NCBI GenBank assembly: GCA_033297205.1
Contig: MU859300.1
Coordinates: 1-45,945 of the forward strand
Source: Pseudoneurospora amorphoporcata
Lineage: Eukaryota; Ascomycota; Sordariomycetes; Sordariales; Sordariaceae
Direction of reading: 5' to 3'
DNA length: 45,945 nucleotides
Below, piece by piece: positions 10,113 to 21,133 of this stretch. Within the stretch, counting starts at the first letter, position 1, and every line of letters starts with the position of its first letter. A program made the position numbers and the translations under genes. The notes under the pieces were generated by a model that did not search any database, was not told where the DNA came from, and saw nothing but the letters and a program-made list of their open reading frames with translations.

Positions 10113-13100
10113 CTATGAAATCTGATTGCTGTCTGAGAACGTGAAGAACAAGACGCGGCCCGATGAACTGCCAATTGAAAGGACCGTTCCAGATATAGCT
10201 GAAGATGATGGCCGATACTCGGGTGGTAGCCACAATAGGTTTTTTCCTTGATACGTAATCCAAGTACGGTTGCTACTCAAGCCGTATCCAACAACGACTA
10301 GTGGTAAACAATTTGTAGGAGCAGGGCCCAAGACTGTAGATATTATGACGGTTCGTAAGTCGAATATGCCAAGCTCGGTACGTAGAAGGTCAGAGCTAAA
10401 TTCATGAAATTGAAGGTCATGAACGACGTGTTCGATCTCGAGCGTCGAAACGCACTGACCAGTCGCTGGATCCCAGATCTTGACTGTCTTGTCCCATGAC
10501 GCCGAAGCCAGCCGGCTCGCATCGTGCGACCAGGCCACTGAGTTGACATAGCCGCTATGGCCCTCGAGCGTCGACACACACTGCCCAATCGCCGGATCCC
10601 AGATTTCGACTGTCTTATCCCCTGACGCCGACGCCAGCTGGGTCCCATCGTGCGACCAGGCTACTGACGAGCCGCCATGGCCCTCAAGCGTCGATACGCA
10701 CTGCCCAGTCGCTGGATCCCAGATCTTGATCGTCTTGTCGTCCGACGCCGAAGCAAGCCGGTTCGTATTATTCGACCAGGCAACTGAAAGGACAGAGTTG
10801 CTATGGCCCTCCAGCGTCGATACGCACTGCCCAGTCGCCGGATCCCAGATCTTGATCGTCTTGTCGTCCGACGCCGAAGCAAGCCGGGTCGCATCGTGCG
10901 ACCAAGCCACTGACCAGATATAGTCGCTATGGCCCTCAAGCGTTAACGTGCATTCGCTGGTTACTGGATCCCAAATCTTGACTGTCTCGTCGAATGATGC
11001 CGACGCCAGCCGGGTTGCATTTTGTGACCAGGCCATTGAAGAGATATAATCGGTATGGTCCTTGGGTGTCGATATACACTGGCCGGTCGCTAGATCCCAG
11101 ATCTTAACTGTCTTGTCGTATGATGCCGATGCCAGCTGGGTCGCATCGTGCGACCAGGCAACTAACCTAACAACGAAGATATGGCCGTCGAGCGTCGAGA
11201 CACACTGCCTAGTCGCTGGATCCCAGATCTTTATCGTCTTATCCGCTGACGCCGACGCCAGCTGGGTCCCATCGTGTGACCAGGCCACTGACCAGACAAA
11301 GTCGCTATGGCCCAGGAGCGTCGATATGCACTGCCCGGTCGTCGGATCCCAGACTTTAACTGTTTCGTCGAATGACGCTGACGCTAACTGGTTCGTATTG
11401 TGCGACCAGGCAACTGAAAGGACAGAGTCGCTATGGCCCTCGAGCGTTGATATGCACTTCCCGGACGCCTGATCCCAGATTTTGACTGTCTTATCGAATG
11501 ATGCCGACACCAGCTGGGTCGCATCCTGCAACCAAGCTACTGAACTAACATATCCGCCATGGCCTTCGAGCGTCGATATGCACTGCCCAGTCGCCGGATC
11601 CCAGATCTTTATCGTCTTGTCCGCTGATGCCGACGCCAGCTGGGTCCCATCGTGCGACCAGGCAACTGAAAGGACAGAGTCGCTATGGCCCTTAAGCGTT
11701 GATACGCACTGCCCAGTCGCTGGGTCCCAGATCTTGATCGTCTTGTCGTCCGACGCCGAAGCAAGCCGGTTCGCATTATTCGACCAGGCAACTGAAAGGA
11801 TAGAGTTGCTATGGCTCTCCAGCGTCGATACGCACTGCCCAGTCGCCGGATCCCAGATTCTGACTGTCTCGTCCGCTGATGCCGACGCCAGCTGGGTTGC
11901 ATCGTGCGACCAGGCCACTGAGTTAACCGAGCCGCCATGGCCCTCGAGCGTTTGTAGACATGCGCTCCAATTGTCCGCCACGGCCGGTTTTCGAATGATC
12001 CATTTAGGCTCCTCATTTTCGAACTGATTCCTTGTTATGCTGCGGGTCGGGCTGAAAACGAGTGCTGACGTGTACACCTGAAGGGGGCTGTTCTCAATTG
12101 CCGATTTGTGGCCGAGAATAAACCGGCATGCATCTCGGACTCGATCGGTGAGAAGTGATATCTTTGTTTGTGCCTAACGTAATGTTAGCGTGGCTTGTAA
12201 GTCGCACTACCGAAAACTAACCTTAAGCAAACCTTCAAGGACCAGCATTGAGATTATTCCTTCTGGCAGGCTCTTGAGAAGGCTAAGAGCCTCGATCCAG
12301 TGAAGATAGGTTTCGCATAGAAAGGTATTAATCGATCCGCCATCCTGGAGGTCCTTGTTCGCGTTCTTCTTGGGATCACAATCACGCAGATGGTTAATCC
12401 AGTATACGCACGAGTACGACACTGTGGCTAGCGGATCTGGATCGGGTGGTCTGACTCTGTCGATGGAAAATCCAGGATCGCTAAGGCTATAGATGTCGCG
12501 TCGCAATGTCTTTGGCATGACTCGAAGCGATCGCGAGAAGATGATATGGTGTATGTGTTCTATCCCACAAGGTAAGATCTCACCACGTGCCTGTTTGAGC
12601 AGAAAGTCCTTGGCGGATTGATGTACGAAAGATATAGTGCGTTCGCGAAGTGTCAGGAAAGAGCCGCAAAGCCCTACAATTTCTGCTAGAGCTTCGTAGT
12701 TGTCAGAGACGCCGTCGAGCGTATCGACGAGGACCGCTAGTTCGTCCAATGTTATAGGCCGGAATACGGCTGAGACTATGGCGAGTATGTCTTTGCAAAG
12801 CATAGTATCTTCGGTGTCTTCGAACTTGCAGATCTGGTTCATCATCCGTCGGTAGAGTGCATCGAGTCCAGGCGGAAACGCCGCCAACTTCTTTTGAGCC
12901 TTCCATCCCGGGGTACTGGCGAGTTCCTGGCATACCAAGGCCACCCAAAGGAATGTGCCGTGAGCGTTCGCAGACAAGTAGCGCTTGACCGCGTCCTGCG
13001 TATCATTGTTGTATCCATTTCGCTTCGCCAACCCCTCCACCTTGAACTGGACGAATGTAGTGACAGCTGCGGAGACGGAATCTTCGTTTAGCTCAAGAGA

Positions 13101-15040
13101 CAGCCTGACTTTCTGCGTCGCGGTGTTAAGATCCTTCTCGATGCTCGGCCAGTTGCGACTGGACACGATCCACCTGACACTCGAATATGTTGACGACTTC
13201 CGTGCGACAAAGCCAAGAAGCAGGCCCAGGTCTCGCGTACACTCGTCGAGCGCATCAATGATTACGTATGCTCTCCGTAAACGCGGGTCTTCAAGGATGC
13301 TGGTGAAGATCTTCGACAATGCCACCCATGAATTGGGGCCCTCGAAACGCTGTTTCCCGAAGCCATCGTAGCTTTCGCGTAGGTGCGAAATGAGTTCAGG
13401 CTGCTGGTTCACAAACATGTAGATCAATCCACGTAGGACCGCGGTAGCGTTGTTGATGCGAGCATCCGTCTCCTGACAGAAGAAGAACGAGATGTTGGCC
13501 GTGGGGGCAGTGATCTTTAGCTCATCGATGATTCCGCACAGCAACATCGTTTTGCCTTTGCCAGGATCGCCTCTAATCCAGAGCAATCGGCCCTCTCCGT
13601 CGTCGCGCCATCGTTGGAAATCGTCATGGCTGAGGATCCAGCGGTACGTGTCTTTGAGGAGGCCACCTTTATCTAATTCGATGCGGTCCTTGTCGTCGCG
13701 AGGGTCGCTTGCCTGCAGCGCTTCTAGGCAGGCTTGAGTCTCGACATTAGACATGTGTCGCTCCATCCTTTGTACAGTATCAAGAAGTTTGGCGAGCGCT
13801 TTGCGCGAATCTTCTGCTTCTCGAGCAAGTTTCTTCAGCTCCTGAAGACTTGTTCCAGACATGGCCGTCTCAACCTTCGAAACGAATTCTTTGTCGCTAT
13901 CCTTGATGCTCTGCAACTTCTTCTCCCAGCCGTCGTAGTTGATGGTGCCTCGGAAGAAGTTCTTGGTTCGACTGCGATAGAACCGGATGACGCTCTGTAC
14001 CTGAAAGTCAATGATGAGCTTATACAGGCTTATCAGACGATCAGTAAGATCGGCCTTCAGATCGGCCTTCATTTCGTTGGGCAACAGAAGCGACTCCATC
14101 GCGACATAGTAGCGCATGTTTGAGGTGACATATGTGAATCCATCCTGGTTGGCAGCTTCGACCGCGGTCGGGTTCTTCAGAAGGGGGAGGACAAGAGAGA
14201 CGCCTGCCATAATGATAGACGCGTACGGCAGGTCCTTGACGGCATCCTTGATGTAGTCTTCGGTCCATTCCACAACTCCGGCAACGTCTGCCACAACATC
14301 TTGCAGGACAATCTCATGTCCTAGCAGCGTCGTGCTGATCTTCTTTCGTTTCATATGCTCTAGACCAAGCTCCGTTATCTTCTTCAGCTCCTCCCGGCGC
14401 GCAACGGAGTCTTGAGGAATGCGATTCGTGACCTCGCTAACGTCTTGTATCTCGTTCGGTGCCGAAAGCGTCTCCGACTGGGCTATTGTTGCCTTATGTT
14501 AACGTTCCGAAAGCAACCTACGCCGGATAGAGGACCTACCATTAGCAAGGACCTTAGACAAGAGATTCTCATACGCAGCGATACGATCCGGCTCTTCATT
14601 CTGAAGAGCATCATATGCTCTGTCCCAGAGAGAACCGTCCGCCACCTTTCTTTTGTCGGTAGTTTGGTCAGCTGCCACCACCTGGGGTATCTCCGAAGTC
14701 TTGTTGCCGTTGTTTATTAGAGAGAAGCACAGTGCTGTGTCCGAAGGCGTAGGCGGAACTGCTGGAGGGAGGAAGGCTGAGGCATCTGCTGTCGATCGTG
14801 GGGCGGGAGGAGCTGTCGTAGTCGATGGGGCAGCAGGCTCAAGACCAAATACAGCATTGACTAAAGCTTGTCAGCGGGAAGAAGAATAGTTCGTCGCTTG
14901 TTAGTACCTTGAGATGAATCCGCTGAAGAGGCAACCGCACTCTCCTGAGGAGCGCCATCCTGTGTCTTGGACTTCGCTGATTTCCTTCCGCCAACACTGA
15001 GCCGTTTCCACCACCTCTTTCCAGATGAATCGCCAGCCAT
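10113..15040 (-). CDS. NOD-like receptor: NWD N-terminal domain, NACHT, WD40 repeats
   Basis: Predicted exons are 15040-14908, 14860-14540, 14482-12222 and 12173-10113 (introns of 47, 57 and 48 nt). They join in frame to 1591 codons, which is why I use this start. The protein begins with a short basic stretch (KRWWKRLSVGGRK) and a Pro/Ala-rich linker. Next comes the NACHT-NTPase N-terminal helical domain (SLWDRAYDALQNEEPD, about residue 120). The NACHT domain has Walker A GDPGKGKT near residue 457 and Walker B VIIDALDEC near 558. A linker (ILGHKSAIENSPLQVYTSAL) leads to twelve 42-residue WD40 repeats at about 975-1480 and a conserved C-terminal tail. This is the HET-E/HET-D class of fungal incompatibility receptors: the WD40 surface senses a ligand and NACHT oligomerises to trigger a response. 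All exons are open. The effector is not obvious from the N-terminus: no HET or sigma motif is seen. Confidence 0.9.
10450..11965 (-). repeat. tandem WD40 array, 12 units of 126 bp
   Basis: Units follow the pattern GHSxxVxSVAWSHDxTQLASASxDKTxKIWDPATGQC. Several are almost identical at DNA level over long stretches, differing mainly at a few surface positions, while two units (near 11250 and 11640) share long identical blocks. Unit 11, near 10660, lacks two residues (GHGG then SSVAW), a 6-bp deletion. This is the pattern of concerted evolution by unequal crossing-over known for HET-E/D/R. Confidence 0.9.
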
Positions 15041-15823
15041 AGTCTCCGCGAGTATTCCTACAAGTGATAGATTTGTTCGCTGCTGCCCAGATGATCGTGC
15101 GGGGAAGTTGGCGGCTGCATTTAGGCGTTCGTTGAGGGGTTGAACGGGAACGCTGACACTTACGTCAATCGAACCTCATAATCCCCGATTCCCCATACAT
15201 CAGGAGAGGTAATCGTAGAGCAGTCACCGAGCAAATATTGATGGAATCTACCAATGGAAGATGATTTGATCGCATGGGCTGCGCAGCTAAGCTCAGCAGG
15301 TCATGGCGCTTGCCGTCGCTTTACGGTCACGTGGCGCCTCCATATAGACAACATCGGTGTTGGAGGTAACGAGATGAGACAGCACAAGTGGCAGTGAATG
15401 TGGGGGTGAATTCGGTGTATTGATTGAATTGAGAGAGAGAGAGAGAGAGAACAGAGCAGGGAGGACGAAGTCCGACGTGGTTTATATACAGGGTGGCTAT
15501 GTGTGGATCGTATCCACTTAGGCAGAAACGCCAAAGAATGTGATGACTTCAACAATCGGCCCTTCTGGCTTGCGACTAAGATCTAAATAAAAACATGTGG
15601 TAATCATAATTCCATTATGACACTGGATATTCCTCGCTCTTAGCTCGACCAGACTGAACATATGATTTGTAGTTGTAACTTGTCCTTGGTCTGAGAGTTA
15701 CTGTATAACTTCCAATATATGGACTTTGCGAGATTAGGATCCATTGTAGGAAATGTACCAGTAGATGTGTAATAGTTGCCCTTTCGGGTTAAGCCCGCCG
15801 GGTGTGTGTGTTGTGTGTGCGTA
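15041..15823. other. NLR 5' region and spacer with GA microsatellite
   Basis: The probable promoter of the minus-strand NLR lies just above 15040. A (GA)n microsatellite is at about 15428-15450. A TATA-like TTTATATA occurs at 15481. No gene seen. Confidence 0.45.
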
Positions 15824-16011
15824 TGTGACAAGGGCAGTATTCTGGGCTTGGAACAAGAAAGTTCAATTCCACTGAGAATCTTCTTTGGTCTCGAAGGCCT
15901 TGTTGATCCTCTCAACCTCCAGAGGAAGGCTAGGCTCCAAGGCCTTCTTATACCAAAGAAGGTTGGTACGTACCGAGCCTTTACGGCCTGAGGCCTCAAG
16001 GCACCGACACT
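15824..16011 (-). mobile_element. Gypsy LTR, 3' part only, inverted
   Basis: It starts TGTGACAAGGGC, the reverse complement of the LTR end. It follows the same course as 42272-42470 (GAAAGCCTTGTTGATC-like, CTTCTTAT, GGTACGTAC). Homology stops abruptly at about 16011, where the next LTR-like sequence begins. Confidence 0.7.
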
Positions 16012-16268
16012 TGTGAGAAGATTCTGGGCGTTTGCTGCACAGACCGCTACTCCTTTGCCCTGCACCCTCTTTGACAGCGGTTCTGGCACTTCCCGGAATC
16101 CCCCCCTTTGCAAGACCCTCCTCTTTGTATCGCCAGCTCTATATAGCTGGCGATCCCTTCCAGCCTCAGTTAGCTGGATCTCTCAATCTACATCATTCCC
16201 ATCATTCGTGATCCATCTTATACCCTTTCTATCGGCATTTACTGGCAACAATTTATTGCTAAAATACA
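16012..16268 (+). mobile_element. LTR-like element, second family
   Basis: The sequence TGTGAGAAGATTCTGGGCG... up to AAAATACA has TG...CA ends and a TATA box (CTATATAG, near 16139). Its first ~160 bp recur at 45784-45945 with few changes. A possible primer-binding-type TGGCGCC follows at about 16311. The boundary on the right is inferred from the CA terminus only. Confidence 0.5.
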
Positions 16269-16705
16269 GACCTCCCACTTCTTTTCATGGACTTGCACAA
16301 GGAAGGCTTGGCGCCAGACACTCTAGCAGAAGCACACTGATGACGGAGGCACCGCTGACAACTTCACCGGGTTCCTAGGAACGAAGGGATAGAAGTTGGC
16401 CAAGGCCACAAGATCGAGAGGGTTACGGTGGATTTGGACAGGCTGGTCCATCGGGTTAGACAGCGGGAGGAAGCCGTGAGGGACGACAAGCGAGGGAGAG
16501 AGCAGTGAGGAGTAGAGTGTTTTTAGTTTCCCCTTTTCTTTTGTCTTTTATTTATCTTTACGGATTTCGCCACATCGCTGGCTCGTCCACGGGGCGGTTG
16601 ATGGAGGTGCTGGGCCGCGTTTACGCTATGGGCAGCACGTGAGACACACTGGCTATAGGCCTCGGTTTGCCCTCGGATTACTGGTTTAGTGGATGGAATA
16701 GGGAC
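16269..16705. other. possible decayed gag leader; otherwise unassigned
   Basis: After a TGGCGCC motif near 16311 an ATG at 16339 opens a short frame. In another frame 16394-16505 reads as a charged helix (ERVTVDLDRLVHRVRQREE). This would suit the start of a retrotransposon gag, but no gag motif confirms it. Confidence 0.3.
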
Positions 16706-16967
16706 TGTGACGGTTGGGACCGTCAAAGGTCTTTCACGTGCACAGATCCCATTGAGGGTAGCTTCCATTCACGGGTTTGGTTTAGATGGTTCAGGTTCTG
16801 GGCTTAGCCTGGCTCCCTCCCAGAGTTCAGGGTATAAAACCCAGTCCTCCCCATCGAGCCTTCCCTCTTGGGGGTTTCCTTCTTCAACTTCTTGTCTTCA
16901 GTCCAAGTTAGCCATTAGGGTAGTACAGTCTTTGCACATCGTACCCATCCCTAGTTACGCCGTGACA
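16706..16967. mobile_element. solo LTR, 262 bp, with target duplication
   Basis: It begins TGTGACGG and ends CCGTGACA, an imperfect terminal inverted repeat. It is bracketed by identical GGGAC at 16701-16705 and 16968-16972. It has a TATA box, GGGTATAAAACC, near 16829-16840, in the expected U3 position. No coding sequence lies between the ends. Confidence 0.8.
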
Positions 16968-17071
16968 GGGACACTGGGCGCCACAGGGCGTGTCAGGGCA
17001 CTGCCCTTTGTACACTAGATTCACCGCTGTGGCACGTCCCATGCCCTACAGGAGGCGGAAGCAGACGTTAA

Positions 17072-17102
17072 AAATAACAACAACAACAACAACAACAACA
17101 AA
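17072..17102. repeat. (AAC)n / (TTG)n simple repeat
   Basis: About nine AAC units. On the minus strand this is a (TTG)n tract placed exactly at the far end of the 5S-headed repeat, where a SINE tail would lie. Confidence 0.8.
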
Positions 17103-17267
17103 GCCTTAGCCGCGCTTGGCGTGAGTGATAGGATGAAAACGCTTCTGGAAACGCTGGCGTTTCTACACTCTTGCCGGGGTATGAAAGGTTAATTTTTGAC
17201 TTTTGCCGCAGCGTAGCATTTACAGAAAAGTGCCCAGCTGCTAACCTCTGTTCTCCTACTTTCTGTA

Positions 17268-18661
17268 CACCTCTGCCGGCATGTAAAAGGTTAGCGTGGT
17301 ATAGCCAAGGCGCTAAGTCTAACAATAAACTAGGGTCTTAAATATAGTGTACTTAGGAATTTATTGTCTAGTAATCTATTAACTCCCCATTATTCTCAAT
17401 GATTTTTCTCATCCGTTCTGGCATTGAGTGAGCCAACCTTAAAAGAAAATCATCTGGAATATCATTCCAAGCCTCTGAAATAGCCTCCCTCAGCTTTTTG
17501 GGTGTCAATAATTGAATATCGCATCTTAACTCTATAAGTGACTTTATTCACGGCCAAACGTTCTTGATTGGTGCCAAATCTGGAGAATAAGCAGGGAACC
17601 TTTTCTCACTTAAAAGATTAACTCCCATTACTTCCATTGCTCTTGGGTTTCTTTGGCCTTGTAAGAAGGGGTATTATTATGTTAAAAGACAATGCCATCG
17701 TTTTGGTGCTCTCGAGAAAAGGCAGCGACCATCGGGAGGATAAAAAAGATGTACTTATAAGCAATAACACCTCCAAACTCCTTTTCCCAAAGGAAACAAG
17801 GTCCTTTTTTCCCTCCAGCAAAGGACCCCCAAAGCATCCATCCATAAGGTTTTCTCTTAGCCAAAGCAAAGTCATTAGGATCGTCTTCATTGTCCAAAGT
17901 GACCCATTATTTCCACATTAGATCATTAGTTGCCCAAGTCTCATCAGAGACGAGAACATTTTCCCAATCTTCTAAGCGAAGTCGCCGACGGCTTATCTCT
18001 TAGCACTATTCAACTCGTTCTCTTTTATTAACATTGGTTCTTCTGATCCTTCTCTTTCTTGCCTTTCTTTGAAAACCAAGTAAATGAAGTGCCTTCCTTA
18101 GTGCTTTTTCTCTGGCAGAAAGTTGAAGGGGGAGAATGAAACGGAGGTCACTCCAAGAAATGAAGCGATAATTGTGATCTAATTTCATCCACTCTCTGAG
18201 GGAATTCTTTTAAGGAGTTTCAAAAAGGCCATTTTTTGGTTTCCTCTTTTGGGGAGTGAGTGGTCCAACGCAGGCATTTTGGACTTGACGAAAAGTGAAG
18301 CCGGTTCGTTCAGAAATTTCTACATATGAAAAGTTGCCGTATTCTCTAAGAGAGCGAATTGAAACCCGTTCATCCCTAGTTAAATGGATAGCTTTCTTCT
18401 TAGGGGTAGAAGGAGGTTCCTATATCGTTGTCATCATGGTTTCCGTGGTTGCAAAGAATAAATGATAAGAAGAGTGATGAGTTTAGGTGGGATCCTAGGC
18501 CTTCAGAAGTCCTTGGTTTTAATGGCTAAGTATTTCGCCACAGAAATTATTAGAAGGAGTACCTCCACCCTACCATTGGCTACTCGGGCTGACCGATCGC
18601 CACCACTGGTCGCCACCCCTGCAAATTCACCGCGCTAACCTTTTACATGCCGGCAGAGGTG
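17268..18661 (-). mobile_element. Tc1/mariner-like transposon
   Basis: The terminal inverted repeats (CACCTCTGCCGGCATG, continuing to about 33 bp with one mismatch) lie at 17268-17300 and 18629-18661. Each is flanked by TA (17266-17267 and 18662-18663), the target duplication of this superfamily. Length is about 1.39 kb, typical for the class. It contains the transposase remnant below. Confidence 0.85.
17365..18435 (-). pseudogene. Tc1-like DDE transposase, decayed
   Basis: Fragments in order on the minus strand are: a helix-turn-helix region (TRDERVSIRSLREYGN...SERTGF), a middle region (LVSDETWATND around the first Asp near 17940), WMLWGSFAGGKKGPCFLW (near 17820), and the C-terminal PAYSPDLAPIKNVWP (near 17565). 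In active members the last is PDLNPIENVW, with the catalytic third acid; here it is altered to IKNVW. Several stop codons and frame changes separate the pieces, so no active enzyme can be made. Confidence 0.8.
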
Positions 18662-18764
18662 TAGGATCGACGTACTCGCCCTAACATTCATATCCCGGCA
18701 GAGGTGTAGCTGAGTCATCCAAACCCCTGTCGAAATCTACAAAAAATGACTCCTATAGATAAGC

Positions 18765-18831
18765 CCCTCACTGGCTTATCTATGGGAGAGCGGACGGGAT
18801 CCCGAGTTTTCCAGTGGGTATGGTCGTATGT
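18765..18831 (-). pseudogene. 5S rRNA pseudogene, 5' half
   Basis: The minus strand reads ACATACGACCATACCCACTG and on through GGGATCCCGTCCGCTC and CCCATAGATAAGCC, the canonical first ~65 nt of fungal 5S rRNA, including the exact 5' end. 5S homology then stops and the hairpin of the dispersed repeat begins, so the gene lacks its 3' half. Confidence 0.8.
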
Positions 18832-19246
18832 GGTAGATACATGTTTGAGGTTGTCATTATATGTGGTCTCGTTTTGAAAGGCGTCGTCCCTAGAGCTATT
18901 CCCGCTTCTCCGTCCTCATCCATGACCGGAGTACTCTCTCTGAAAGTTCGATACCATCACACCGACAGATATGATCTCGAAGGTGTCTTTGCTTGGGGTA
19001 CGAGTGATCACCCTCTACGAAAAGAATACACTGGAAAATGTGGGAGAGATAGGGTAGGGATCAAGAGCGCAACACCACGAAACAGCAACAATGCCGCCCA
19101 TTCTCTTACCTTCCCTATTCAGCGCCCAGAGAACTAATACGCTAACATTCGACAGAGACCCAATTTTGTAAGACGGAAGACCACGGAAGTACGATGCGTC
19201 GAACAAAAAACATGTGGACAAAGGAGATAACGCCAGATGAAAGATG
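18832..19246. other. intergenic; no gene seen
   Basis: An open frame at 18814-19137 overlaps the 5S remnant and has no family resemblance. This region lies 3' of the minus-strand peptidase. Confidence 0.4.
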
Positions 19247-21133
19247 TTAAGAGAGGTAAGGTTTCTTGTTTGCATGACAATGTGTTTCGGCATCCTCAGG
19301 AGCCACTCCATCTCGCATGTACCTCTTCTGAACTTCAATCGTGCAATTTGATAGATCGAATCGGGACGAGTGTCCATACCCATGGTGGACAATGAGACGT
19401 GAGTTCTTGTAGCCCATATCCGCTGCCAGAGTCCGTGCCAGGTGCAACGGTGTTGCCGGATCATGAGTCGACGAGATGAGAAGCACCGGGTTCTTCAGGG
19501 TATTGTTCAGATCGCCGCGGTAGACACCCGGCGGTTCGGGCCAGTATGTGTTGTAGTGTCTGCACGGCAGCACGTACGAGAACTGCTCTGTCCCCGTCAT
19601 CCATGACAGCTCGGTCAGGTTAGCCCAGAACCTGTCCCACCAGAGCAGGCCGTCCTCGGGCCTGGGCGCGTCGTAGGAATCGGCGCACACCACCATCGGT
19701 ATGGCTTCCATGTTGATAAGCAACTCTGGATGTGGATCCGCGTCCTCGGGGTGATACCAGTTATTTTCCAAGCGGTTTGCTGCAAGTGTAGAATTCCCGG
19801 CTTCGAGTTCGAACAACATCTGTGCAGTTTTGGGCCAGCTTGACGGGTGATAGAGTGACATGTAAACCACGTTTATCAGTTGGGAATATGCAATGATTAA
19901 CGGGCCTCCTCGCTCGGTGTATCCGGGCATCGGCTGGGCGATGAGTGACTGAAAGAGAGCATCCATGCGCGACTCCAACTCGGAAAGCGTAACTGGTTTG
20001 CCTATAGTCGGCTTTGCCAGTGCACAATGATCGGGACCAGCACGAAGGCACTCGCCCAGGAGCCCTTGTCGCCATACATCGGTGACGTTCTGCAGGGCAG
20101 TCCATGCGAAGCCGCCGAGCAGTCGATCGTATTTGACATACTCGCAGCCATCAAGAATGAGACGGCCGACCTTGTCGGGATACATGTTGGCGTAAGTCTG
20201 GCCAATGGAGGTGCCATAACTGACAAACAGGCCGGTCAACTCATCCTCTCCCAAGGCCTTTCTGATCTCGTCAAGGTCTCGGGCAACGTAGCCGGTATTG
20301 ACAAAGCGCCCGAAATCACCGTGTAGCTTCCAACAGGCATGTAGAGTGGCGTTGGCCATGGCATCAACCGCATACAAATGCTTCAACGGGGACGCCAGCT
20401 CTGCTCGATCCATTTTGCTTAGCAATGTCCAACGGTCCCGATACCCGTCGTTGGGAAAGCATGCCAGGGCAGGAAGCGACGCGTTGACACCTCGTGGGTC
20501 CCATCCAAGGACATCAAACTGCCCGTCGCTGAAACGGTCTGTCATCAGCTCACCGTCCGCCCAGACCTGCGCTGTTCCGCTTGCCCCAGGGCCACCAGGT
20601 TCAAGGATGATTGTACGCTCGGCTTTCGGACCACCAGGCCCTGAGATGTGAAATTTCGTGACGGCTAAGCGGACCACTCTGCTGTCGGAGCAGTTGGAAT
20701 AGTCAAGCGGAAGATCCAAGTAACCACATAGGTAGATACCCCGGCGTTTTCCGGTACGGGTATCATTTCCCCAGCTCCAGTTCTCTGGATCTGGGTCAAA
20801 ACGCGAAGCCCATGTTTTGCCGGGGTCGGTGTCGTTGAGCGGAGGGGGGAGTGCTGCGCGGGTGCAGGGGATAAAGTGAAAAGGATCGCCCGGTAACGGA
20901 AACGATCGGTAAGGAGGCGGTGGATGATGAGGTCTTGGAGGACAGAATGGAATAGGTATAATTCTGTGGAGGGGATTGCTCGCGGAGACGTGTTCGTAGA
21001 GCCTACCAAGGCTAAACGAAGCAAGAACTAGGACGGGTACTAGGAATCGCGTCCCAAGCCGTCGTCTCAGTGACAACCAAAGGCTTTCTTGTGGCATAGC
21101 AGCATCTTGTTTTGAGGGCGGCGGTGGTGACAT
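19247..21133 (-). CDS. S33-family serine peptidase (tripeptidyl aminopeptidase-like alpha/beta hydrolase)
   Basis: A single uninterrupted frame of 628 residues. Near the N-terminus a hydrophobic segment (FLVPVLVLASFSLG, about 30-43) after a basic stretch looks like a signal anchor, so the enzyme is probably membrane-bound with a secretory or extracellular catalytic domain. Several N-x-S/T sites are present. The alpha/beta-hydrolase fold is shown by EPGGPGASG (oxyanion region, about 178), the nucleophile elbow GTSIG (about 306), the Asp in STHDPATP (about 556) and the His in GYGHSS (about 583). The last two lie in a TAP-type C-terminal domain. Family members release N-terminal peptides from oligopeptides. 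It is the only plainly metabolic gene in this part of the window and looks functional. Confidence 0.88.
   Translation of the reverse strand: MSPPPPSKQDAAMPQESLWLSLRRRLGTRFLVPVLVLASFSLGRLYEHVSASNPLHRIIPIPFCPPRPHHPPPPYRSFPLPGDPFHFIPCTRAALPPPLNDTDPGKTWASRFDPDPENWSWGNDTRTGKRRGIYLCGYLDLPLDYSNCSDSRVVRLAVTKFHISGPGGPKAERTIILEPGGPGASGTAQVWADGELMTDRFSDGQFDVLGWDPRGVNASLPALACFPNDGYRDRWTLLSKMDRAELASPLKHLYAVDAMANATLHACWKLHGDFGRFVNTGYVARDLDEIRKALGEDELTGLFVSYGTSIGQTYANMYPDKVGRLILDGCEYVKYDRLLGGFAWTALQNVTDVWRQGLLGECLRAGPDHCALAKPTIGKPVTLSELESRMDALFQSLIAQPMPGYTERGGPLIIAYSQLINVVYMSLYHPSSWPKTAQMLFELEAGNSTLAANRLENNWYHPEDADPHPELLINMEAIPMVVCADSYDAPRPEDGLLWWDRFWANLTELSWMTGTEQFSYVLPCRHYNTYWPEPPGVYRGDLNNTLKNPVLLISSTHDPATPLHLARTLAADMGYKNSRLIVHHGYGHSSRFDLSNCTIEVQKRYMRDGVAPEDAETHCHANKKPYLS

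Larger units (their letters stand above)
17167..18706. mobile_element. outer MITE-like element with TA target duplication
   Basis: Outer inverted repeats begin CACTCTTGCCGGGG at 17167 and, on the other strand, CACCTCTGCCGGG at 18706, each bounded by TA. Without the inner element it would be only about 140 bp, so it is a MITE related to the Tc1-like element inserted in it. Confidence 0.6.
17103..18831 (-). repeat. 5S-headed dispersed repeat, copy A, carrying a nested insertion
   Basis: Read on the minus strand it comprises a 5S rRNA 5' half (18831-18765), a hairpin (CTCC/CTATAGATAAGCC and its partner), a T6 run, the segment GGTTTGGATGACTCAGC, then after an interruption the segment 17164-17103 and a (TTG)n tail. 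The two body parts are contiguous at 30228-30345 (copy B), so the interruption 17165-18708 is an insertion. It may be a Pol III-type SINE or a class of 5S pseudogene. Confidence 0.65.

Noticed and set aside
11062..12027. long plus-strand open frames opposite the WD40 array
   Set aside because: They are antisense shadows of the repeat codons; periodic composition comes from the 126-bp units.
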